Origin: CAZGVW01 sp964529265
GTDB taxonomy: Bacteria > Planctomycetota > Phycisphaerae > Phycisphaerales > UBA1924
Direction: 5' to 3'
Length of the DNA: 16,919 nucleotides
Assembly (NCBI GenBank): GCA_964529265.1
Contig: CAZGVW010000026.1
Span: forward strand, 1-16,919
Within the stretch, counting starts at the first letter, position 1. Each line of letters begins with the position of its first letter. A program made the translations under genes and the position numbers. Positions 1 to 6,700 of this stretch are shown piece by piece. The notes under the pieces are model-generated. The model searched no databases. It was not told the origin of the DNA and worked only from the letters and a program-made list of their open reading frames with translations.

Positions 1-30
1 CAACGCCGTGAACTCGTGATCACCGGTTGA
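1..30 (+). CDS. Possible 3' end of an upstream gene (partial)
   Basis: Frame 1 is open from the first base and ends in TGA at 28-30. The nine visible codons (reading QRRELVITG) use codons typical of this genome. This could be the last residues of a gene entering from the left, but nine residues cannot identify a family and chance is a real alternative. Confidence 0.2.
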   Translation, partial: QRRELVITG

Positions 31-133
31 TTCAGAAGTTCTGCGTGGACAGTGGTTTAGCAATCGCGCCAGTGTGCGCGGCCTCCGAGCCGATGGTTGT
101 TGTGCTGCAGCAACCAGAAGCAAGGAGGCCACG

Positions 134-397
134 ATGTTCAAGGCATCGATTGGCGGCGGAGCCGCCACGTCGTCAGTGTATCGACACGCGCTCGTCAGGA
201 TCATCAGTGGTGTGCTCGGCCCGGTCGCGGGAGGGTCGCCCGCGAGCGTGGCGATCGCCGGCGGGTGCCACTGGTGGCTTGTCCACCAGTGCAAAGCACA
301 GCGCACTCTCAAACCACAGCGTGCCCCTCGCACCACCCCGCGATTCGTGCCACCGACCGCTGCTCTGAGCGGTCGGTGTCCCACCGCACACTCCTGA
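134..397 (+). CDS. Doubtful small ORF running into a dispersed repeat
   Basis: An 87-codon frame starts with ATG at 134, five bases after a textbook Shine-Dalgarno sequence, AAGGAGG (122-128). The first ~44 residues (starting MFKASIGGGAATSSVYRHAL) are alanine/glycine-rich and moderately hydrophobic. From about codon 45 the frame is simply the translation of the dispersed repeat at 267-346, followed by a strong hairpin. I recognise no family. A plausible reading is a small gene whose 3' end was replaced when the repeat arrived. A chance frame behind a chance SD is equally possible. Confidence 0.25.
   Translation: MFKASIGGGAATSSVYRHALVRIISGVLGPVAGGSPASVAIAGGCHWWLVHQCKAQRTLKPQRAPRTTPRFVPPTAALSGRCPTAHS
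267..346 (+). repeat. Dispersed palindromic repeat, copy A
   Basis: This 80-base unit is nearly identical to 1811-1894. It opens with a perfect 9-base inverted repeat, CACTGGTGG (269-277) and CCACCAGTG (283-291), around the loop CTTGT. A conserved tail follows (AAAGCACAGCGC, then CTCTCAAACCACAGCG) that ends near CCCGCGATTC. No transposase or target-site duplication is visible, so it could be a REP-like or MITE-like element moved in trans. Confidence 0.8.
351..378. other. Perfect 11-bp hairpin
   Basis: CACCGACCGCT (351-361) is the exact reverse complement of AGCGGTCGGTG (368-378), with a six-base loop GCTCTG. It lies directly after repeat copy A. There is no T-tract on either side, so it is not a standard intrinsic terminator. 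It could still terminate transcription weakly, or be part of a structured RNA together with the hairpin at 411-440. Confidence 0.6.
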
Positions 398-410
398 CGA
401 GGGGTGCCGG

Positions 411-440
411 GGTGCTGCGGCTGCCTTGAGCCGCTGCACC
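411..440. other. Second strong hairpin, 12-base arms
   Basis: GGTGCTGCGGCT (411-422) pairs with AGCCGCTGCACC (429-440) except for one T-T mismatch, leaving a six-base loop GCCTTG. It lies 32 bases after the hairpin at 351-378 and about 90 bases before the next gene. No T-tract follows. Confidence 0.55.
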
Positions 441-531
441 ACGCGACGCACCCCCGGCGCAGGTACATCATCCCCGTTCCCCCCTGTCAACTGCCCACCC
501 TCCCCACCCCCTCTGCTACCCTCCACACACC

Positions 532-1749
532 GTGACCACCGCCTCACCGGCAAGGAAGCCGCCCCTGCGCGCCGCCCGCGTCGCCTTCGTCGGCCGCCTC
601 GCCTCCATGCGCCGACCCGAAGCCCACGCCGCCGTCCTCGCCGCCGGCGGACTCCCCGTCTCCGGCGTCTCCCAGCGCACAAACTTCGTCGTCGTCGGCG
701 CTCGCTCACTCCCCCTCCGCCGCGATGGCTCTGTCAGCGCCGCCCTCGCCTTCGCCGAAGATTCCCAACGCCGCGGCAAACGAATCCGCATCATCCCCGA
801 ATCCGAATTCCTCGAACTCATCGGCCGCCGCACACCCAGCGAAACCGCCTCCTCCGCCGCCTACTCCCTCGATCGCGTCGCCCAGATCATCAACGTCGCG
901 CCAAACGTCATCCGCCGCTGGGAGCATCTCGGCCTCATCCGCTCCACCAGCGGCCAATACGATTTCCGCGACATCGTCTCCCTCCGCAGCCTCGCCGCCC
1001 TCATCCACGAAGGCGCATCACTCGCCGCCATCCACCAGAGCCTCGAAGGCCTCCAGCGACTCATCCCCGGCGTCGAGCGCCCGCTCGCACAACTCAAGAT
1101 CGTCGCCGCGGCTTCCGGTGAACTCTGCGCCCAGATCGAAGGCGCACTCCTCGCCCGCACCGGCCAGCAGGTCTTCGATTTCGATTCCGCTGACGCCGAA
1201 TCCGCCCAAAACCGCGCCAACGAAGCGATCGAGATCAAAAACCTCCCGATTCCCGCTCCAGAACACGCCGAATCCTTCGATTCCCTCCTCAACGAAGGCC
1301 TCTCCGCCGAAGACGACGCCGACCCCGCCCGCGCCGCCGATTTCTACCGCCGCGCCATCGCGCTCGAACCCGGCCGCGCCGAAGCCGTCTTCAACCTCGG
1401 CAACGCCCTCCGCGCCCAGGGCCTCATCGAAGCCGCCCGCGAGATGTTCCGCCTCGCCCTCGCCCTCGATCCCGCCTCCGAACTCGCCTGGTACAACCTC
1501 GCCGACGCCTGCGAAGAGCAGGGCGATCTCACCGCCGCCGCCGAAGCCCTCCAGAGCGCCCTCCGCATGAACCCCGATTTCGCCGACGCCCTCTTCAATC
1601 TCGCCTCCATCCGCCAGCGCCAAAACGACCACACCGAAGCCGCCAGACTCTTCCGCCACTACCTCACCCTCGACCCCGACAGCGACTGGGCCACCCAAGC
1701 CCGCGCCCACCTCCATTCCCCAACGAGCCCGAAGCGCGAGCGCGGGTAA
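532..1749 (+). CDS. BRCT + MerR-type HTH + TPR protein
   Basis: This 405-residue, probably cytoplasmic protein has three modules. Residues 13-98 resemble a BRCT domain: a first strand ARVAFVGRLASM, a GG turn (VLAAGGLPVSGVS), a FVVVG strand and a terminal IIPESEFLELI. Residues 111-180 resemble a MerR-type winged helix (YSLDRVAQIINVAPNVIRRW, then EHLGLI, then YDFRDIVSLRSLAALI). Residues 249-390 hold about four TPR units (for example AVFNLGNALRAQGLIEAARE). GTG 532 is chosen because the first BRCT strand begins only 13 residues in. No Shine-Dalgarno sequence precedes it, so initiation may be leaderless. The final residues SPTSPKRERG appear to be repeat DNA read as protein. DNA binding through the HTH and protein contacts through BRCT and TPR are inferred; the target is unknown. 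Confidence 0.85.
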   Translation: MTTASPARKPPLRAARVAFVGRLASMRRPEAHAAVLAAGGLPVSGVSQRTNFVVVGARSLPLRRDGSVSAALAFAEDSQRRGKRIRIIPESEFLELIGRRTPSETASSAAYSLDRVAQIINVAPNVIRRWEHLGLIRSTSGQYDFRDIVSLRSLAALIHEGASLAAIHQSLEGLQRLIPGVERPLAQLKIVAAASGELCAQIEGALLARTGQQVFDFDSADAESAQNRANEAIEIKNLPIPAPEHAESFDSLLNEGLSAEDDADPARAADFYRRAIALEPGRAEAVFNLGNALRAQGLIEAAREMFRLALALDPASELAWYNLADACEEQGDLTAAAEALQSALRMNPDFADALFNLASIRQRQNDHTEAARLFRHYLTLDPDSDWATQARAHLHSPTSPKRERG

Positions 1750-1770
1750 GGGCCGCTCCCCCACGAGCCC
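1723..1770 (+). repeat. Short repeat at gene 3' end (ACGAGCCC...)
   Basis: ACGAGCCCGAAGCGCGAGCG starts at 1723 and provides the last codons (SPKRERG) and stop context of the BRCT-MerR-TPR gene. The core ACGAGCCC recurs 40 bases later at 1763-1770. From memory, sequences of this ACGAGCCCGAAGCGC kind are scattered through planctomycete genomes; only the second, partial copy is visible here. Confidence 0.5.
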
Positions 1771-1771
1771 A

Positions 1772-1799
1772 ATTCGGGCGCCACTGGTGGCTTGTCCAC
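1772..1799 (+). repeat. Truncated copy B of the palindromic repeat
   Basis: ATTCGGGCGCCACTGGTGGC and the following CTTGTCCAC (1772-1799) are repeated 31 bases later (1803-1830) at the front of copy C. Copy B stops inside the palindrome, so it has only the left arm, loop and a fragment of the right arm. This looks like a 31-base tandem duplication of the leading edge of the element. Confidence 0.75.
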
Positions 1800-1810
1800 A
1801 GCATTCGGGC

Positions 1811-1894
1811 GCCACTGGTGGCTTGTCCACCAGTGCCAAAGCACAGCGCCCTCTCAAACCACAGCGCGCCCCCACCTCGACGCGCCCGCGATTC
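1811..1894 (+). repeat. Dispersed palindromic repeat, copy C
   Basis: This is a full copy in the same orientation as copy A. It has the palindrome arms at 1813-1821 and 1827-1835 around CTTGT, then CCAAAGCACAGCGCC, CTCTCAAACCACAGCG and a variable C-rich part ending in CCCGCGATTC. Differences from copy A are a few substitutions and small indels. Confidence 0.8.
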
Positions 1895-2224
1895 TCCCCA
1901 TCCCCTCGGGACCCCACCCCCCGGGTCCTTCACCCCTCCCCTGCGCGCCGCCCACAAAATCCCCACGAATTCCAAATTTTCTATTCCCTGCCCCACAACC
2001 ACTTGCGCACCCCACCCCCGCGCAGTGACACGTTTTGCGCGCACAAACGCGACCTTCCTGCCCTGTATGTAGAGGCCCACTTTCCCTCCCTCCCAACCTC
2101 CCATCCTTGGAACGGTCATCGCGATCCCGACCCGAACCGGAACCCCGCCAACCCGCCCCGCGAACAATCCATCGCTCCCCCGCGCCATTCCGGGGCGCTC
2201 TTCGCTCCCCAGAGGATTCACCCC
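1895..2224 (+). other. Non-coding C-rich leader before the RWDG-repeat gene
   Basis: About 330 bases without a convincing gene. Frames that read through it are low-complexity proline/arginine translations. It contains a short A/T-rich patch near 1971-1990 and, at 2211-2216, AGAGGA eight bases before the ATG at 2225, which is a reasonable ribosome binding site. No promoter could be assigned with confidence. Confidence 0.5.
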
Positions 2225-3495
2225 ATGCCCGCTCCCCCACACCCACGGCGCGCCCATCGAATCGCCTGCGCCCCCCTCGCCGCCGCAGCCGCCGCCCTCG
2301 CGTGCCTCGCCGCGCCGATTCCCCCCGCCGCGGCTGGCGAGCCGGAATGGGAAATCCTCTCGCCCCTCCCGGGCGCCCCGGGAAGCGAACGCTACCGATG
2401 GGTCATTCGCGCGCTCGATTTCGGCGATGGACCTGCCATTTACGTCGGCGGGTCCATGGATTTTGCCGGTGAACAGCGCGTCAACGGCGTCGCGAAATGG
2501 AATGGCAAGTCCCGGTCCGGCCTCGGCGGCGGATTCGCGCCAACCGCGAACGTGCAGGATCTCATCATTTTTCAGGGCGATCTCATCGCCGCAGGCTCGA
2601 TCCCTGAAGTCAACGGCGCGCCTGCCCACCACCTTGTCCGATGGGATGGCGAGTCATGGTCCCCCATGGGCGCTGAGATCGAAGAGGGCTCCGCGGGTGG
2701 CCTTGCCATCCTCGATGGAAGCCCGCATCCTGGTTCCCCCTGGGCGAAGGCTTCGATGCCGCCGTGCGCGCCCTCTGCGAATACCGCGGCGAACTCTTCG
2801 CCGGCGGCGAGTTCCAGAACAGCGGCGCAACCCCCATCCGCGCCCTCGCGCGATGGGATGGCGCTTCATGGCAACCCGTCGATCCATTCGCGCCGTTCTC
2901 GGGAAGTGTGTCTGCGCTCACGATTCACGCCAACGAACTCATCGCCGGCGGTGCTCTTTCCGTCCCCGCCTCCGGCGGAACCGCCAATGGCGTCGCGCGC
3001 TGGAACGGCTCGAACTGGCGCATGGTCGGCCCCGACGCGGCGCTCGGAAACTCACCGATCGTGCGCGCCCTCGCCTCCGGCAACGGCGTCCTCTACGCCG
3101 GCGGCGATGCGCTCCGCCCCGGAAACACCGGAACCGCCGGCTTCTTCGCCGTCTTCAACGGAAACACCTGGTCCATCCCGGACGAGAGCCCGAACGACGA
3201 CGTGACGACCATTGTCGCCGCGGGTGAAAAAACCCACGTTTTCGGTTCATTTGTCTCAATTGGCGATCAAATCGGCGCCCGCGCCGCCACGCTGCGCGGC
3301 TTGCCGCCCGGCTGCCCCGGCGATCTCGACGGCGACGGCGCCGTCGGCAGCGCCGATGTCTCCCGCCTCATGGGCGCCTGGTCCACCGCCGCACCCTCAA
3401 ACCCCGCCGCCAACCACGCCGACCTCACCTCCGACGGCGTCGTCAACAGCGCCGACCTCGCCCGCCTCCTCGCCCTCTGGGGCCCCTGCCCCTGA
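2225..3495 (+). pseudogene. Broken secreted RWDG-repeat protein with C-terminal dockerin-like tail
   Basis: ATG 2225 opens a signal peptide (MPAPPHPRRAHRIACAPLAA, then a long Ala-rich core ending PPAAAGEPEW). Repeats of about 40 residues follow in the same frame: YVGGSMDFAG ... VNGVAKWNGKS, then LIAAGSIPEV ... LVRWDGESWSPMG. After LAILDG (about 2718) this frame degenerates. The family pattern resumes one frame over with RWKPASWFPLGEGFDAAVRA (from 2713) and runs through ELFAGGEF ... LARWDGASW to a C-terminal tail CPGDLDGDGAVGSADVSRLM ... VVNSADLARLLALWGPCP and TGA at 3493-3495. Such repeats resemble bladed or propeller-like surface proteins of planctomycetes. The frame change coincides with loss of about 20 expected residues (the GELFAGG part of one unit), so I read it as a deletion rather than a one-base sequencing error. 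The downstream part could still be expressed from its own start. Confidence 0.7.
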
Positions 3496-3767
3496 CCGCT
3501 CGCCCACCCCGCCTTCCCATCCCCCCCAGACCCTACCCCCGGCAAGCCCCGCGCCGGCTGCTCACAATTTCTTGCGATTCCGCTTCGCGCGGCGACGGAA
3601 CGGCCCCCAAACGCCGCTTACCTGTCTGAGCGCCATCCTTACACAGTAAACCGGCCGGTACACTGAACGGCCGGTGGGACGGCGCCGCAGCCCGTGCGCG
3701 CAGAAGTGGGAAAAGCGCACGAAATCTCGCGCAGCCGGCCTCAGAGAGAGACAAAGAGGAGCATTCC
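3496..3767 (+). promoter_or_regulatory. Intergenic region before the RHS gene
   Basis: These 272 bases contain no convincing gene. They start C-rich and end G-rich, and hold the inverted repeat at 3650-3675. AGAGGAG at 3755-3761, six bases before GTG 3768, is a strong ribosome binding site. No clear -35/-10 pair was found. Confidence 0.5.
3650..3675. repeat. Inverted repeat ACCGGCCG / CGGCCGGT
   Basis: ACCGGCCG (3650-3657) and CGGCCGGT (3668-3675) are exact reverse complements around the loop GTACACTGAA. The left arm continues as ACCGGCCGGT, itself a palindrome. It lies 92 bases upstream of the RHS start and lacks a T-tract, so an operator is as likely as a terminator for the pseudogene upstream. 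Confidence 0.5.
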
Positions 3768-6700
3768 GTGAACGCCACGCGCCTTCGTCATCCGGCTTTC
3801 GGTGTCGTCATGTCCGCCCTTGCCGCGGCTTGGGGCGCATGTCCCGCGGCGATCGCGGGCGGCGCCTGTCCGGCCGATCTGAACGGCGACGGTGTCGTCG
3901 GCGCCGCGGATCTCGCGCTGCTGCTCGGCTCCTGGGGCATGGGCGGCGCGGCGGACCTGGATGGCTCGGGCGTCGTGAACGCCGCGGATTTGGCGCTCAT
4001 GCTCGGCTCGTGGGGGCCGTGCCCCGCGGCGGAAGTGCGCCTGATCGAGCCGGGAACGCTGCACAGTCCGCCCGCGGCGGTGGGGGATGGCGGGCCGTAC
4101 ATCTCCGATTTCGGAATGAGCCGCGTGCGCGGCGTGTATCTCTTTTCCGGAGAGTTTCATCACGAAGCGATGGATCTCACCGTGCCGGGGCGCGGGTTCG
4201 ATTTCGTCTGGGCGCGCAAGTACCGCTCGCGCATCGGGCCCGACGGCGACTTCGGCCCGGGGTGGGATTGCTCGTATGACATTTCCGTGCGCAGCGTGGG
4301 CGCCGCGCTCAGCGTGCGCGACGGCAACGGGCGCGACGATCTCTACACGCTCCAGCCCGATGGAACATGGGCGGCGCCGGAACTCTTCCGCGCGCTGTCG
4401 GAGAATCCGGATGGCTCGCTTTCGCTGCACTTTGCGCATGGCGGGCGATGGGTGTTCCGCGCGCTGGACGGCGCGCCCGGCGAAGGGAAGATCGCGTCGA
4501 TCGTCGATCGCAACGACAACACGATGACGTTCGAATACGACCCGCTCGGCCGTCTGCACATGGTGCGCGACACGCTGCACGTCATGTTCAATCCGCGCGA
4601 ATACGTGATCGTGCGCAACGCGGCGGGCAAGGTGACCTCGATCACCGACTGGGCGGGCCGCACGGTGGCGTACGAGTACTACGTCCTCGGCGAGCCGGGC
4701 GGCAATCCGGGCGATCTGAAATCGGTGGCGACGCCTGCGGTCGTCGGCACGCCGCACGGCAACGATTTCCCGGTGGGCAAGACCACGACGTACACCTATT
4801 CGACGGGCTTCGCGGACGACCGCCTGAACCACAACCTGCTCACGATCACCGATCCCAAGGGCCAGACGTGGCTCACGAACACGTATGCGCCCACGCTCGA
4901 TCCGGCGAGCCCCAACTTCGATCGCGTGCGCCGGCAGACAATGGCGAGCGGCGGAGGGGGCGGGGCGGCGGGGTTCATCGACATCGCCTATGCGCCGCAG
5001 CAGCCCACGCCGGACAACGGGAACGCGGTGGTGAAGGCGATCGTGAACGATCGCGCGGGGAATGTCGCGGAGTATTCGTACGACTCGGAGAACCGGCTGG
5101 TTCTGGCGCGGGAGTTCACCGGCCGCGCCTTGTCCGACGTGCCGACCAACGAAGTGAACAACCGGCCGATGAACCCGCTGCGCGCGGATGATCCGCCCTT
5201 CTTCGAGACGCGCTGCGAGTACAACGCCGATGCGCTGCTGACGCGCTGCGTGCGGGCCAATGGATCGGAGACGCTCTACACGTATGAGGGCGGGCCGGGG
5301 GTTGACCGCCGCGGACATGCCAATGTCATGCAGATTCTCGGCCTGGCCGGGCCCTTGGGCGGCGACCAGCCCGCGATCACGCTGCTCTTCGACTGGGACT
5401 TCCTGACGGACGTGGTCGTCCTCGCGAGCGAGACGGACGCCCGCGGCCACGTGACCATGCACGAGTACGACGCCCGCGGCAACCGCACGCGCACGATTCA
5501 CCGGGTTCCGTCGATCGTCGAGGAATGGACGTACAACCCCTTCGGGCAGATGACGACGCGCCGCTGGCCCGCCAACGGCGACGGCCTGCGGAGGCTGGAT
5601 GAGTTCGTGTACTACGACGGACCGGGCGCGGGGCATCAGCACGGGTATCTGGAGCGCAAGATCCTCGACCGCGGCGAGGCGGGCGACCCCGGCATCGAGA
5701 TCACGACCACGTACGAGTATGACTGCCTCGGGCGCGTGACGCGGGTCATCGATCCGCGCGGGCGCGACGATCTGTACCTGCACAACGAACTCGATCAGGT
5801 GGTGCGCCACCAGAGCCGGCCGTATGACGACCTGGTCGGCGTGCGGTTCGAGACGCTGGTGTTCTATGACGCGAACGACAACGTGGTTCGCACGGATGTG
5901 GAGAATCGCGACGAGACCGGCGCGCTTCAGCCCAACACGCACTTGACGACCACGCTCGACTACGATGCGCTCGATCGTCTCACCAGCCGCACGAGCGAAG
6001 TGGACGGGCCTGACGTCGTGACCGAGGAGTACGAGTACGACGCCAACGACAACCGGACGCTGGTGCGATCAGGCGAGGCGGTGGCGGGCGGCGACCCGAA
6101 CAACGTGGTGCGCACGCTGTACGACGAGCGCGACCTGGTGTTCCGCATCATCCGCGGCGAGGGCGCGCCGGAGCAATCGACGGATCAATACGACTATTCG
6201 CCGACCGGATTGACGCGGCGTGTGGTCAGGGCCGGCGACGACCCGACGCCCGCCACGCACACGTGGTCTCATGACGGCTACGACCGCGCGACGAGCGTGG
6301 TTGATGCGATGGGCAATGAGGCGCTCTCCACCTATGACGCCAACGGGAACGTGCTCAGCACGCGCCTGGAGGGCGAACTGGAGGATGTTGCGGGATCGGC
6401 GGGCAACGTGCGCCTGGCGGAGTCGTCGTCGCAGTACGACGAGATGGACCGCATCGGCCACCACCAGAACGCGTGGTTCGACCCCATCACGCAGATGCCG
6501 ATCGACGACGGCGCGCAATCCACGCTCTACTTCTGGAACGATCTCTCGCTCATCGACCGCATCATCGACGACCGCGGGAACGAGATCGTGGTCCGCGGCT
6601 ACGACCGCATGCACCGGCTGACGCGGGGCCGCCGCGCGAGCCTGTATGAGACCACGTTCGCTTACGACGAGAACTCCAATCTCGTGCGCGTGGACGATAC

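Noticed and set aside
173..709. Arg-rich frame on the - strand over the left repeat region
   Set aside because: Long runs of arginine and glycine from C-rich DNA, overlapping the start of the BRCT gene; no domain.
3496..3767. Replication origin with DnaA boxes
   Set aside because: The composition flip is here, but no sequence close to TTATCCACA was found. The nearest (CCTTACACAG) does not match in register.
3741..5942. Long antisense open frame (733 codons) opposite the RHS gene
   Set aside because: Its translation is Arg/His/Val-rich without domains and mirrors the codon bias of the YD repeats. GC-rich DNA leaves such frames open by chance.
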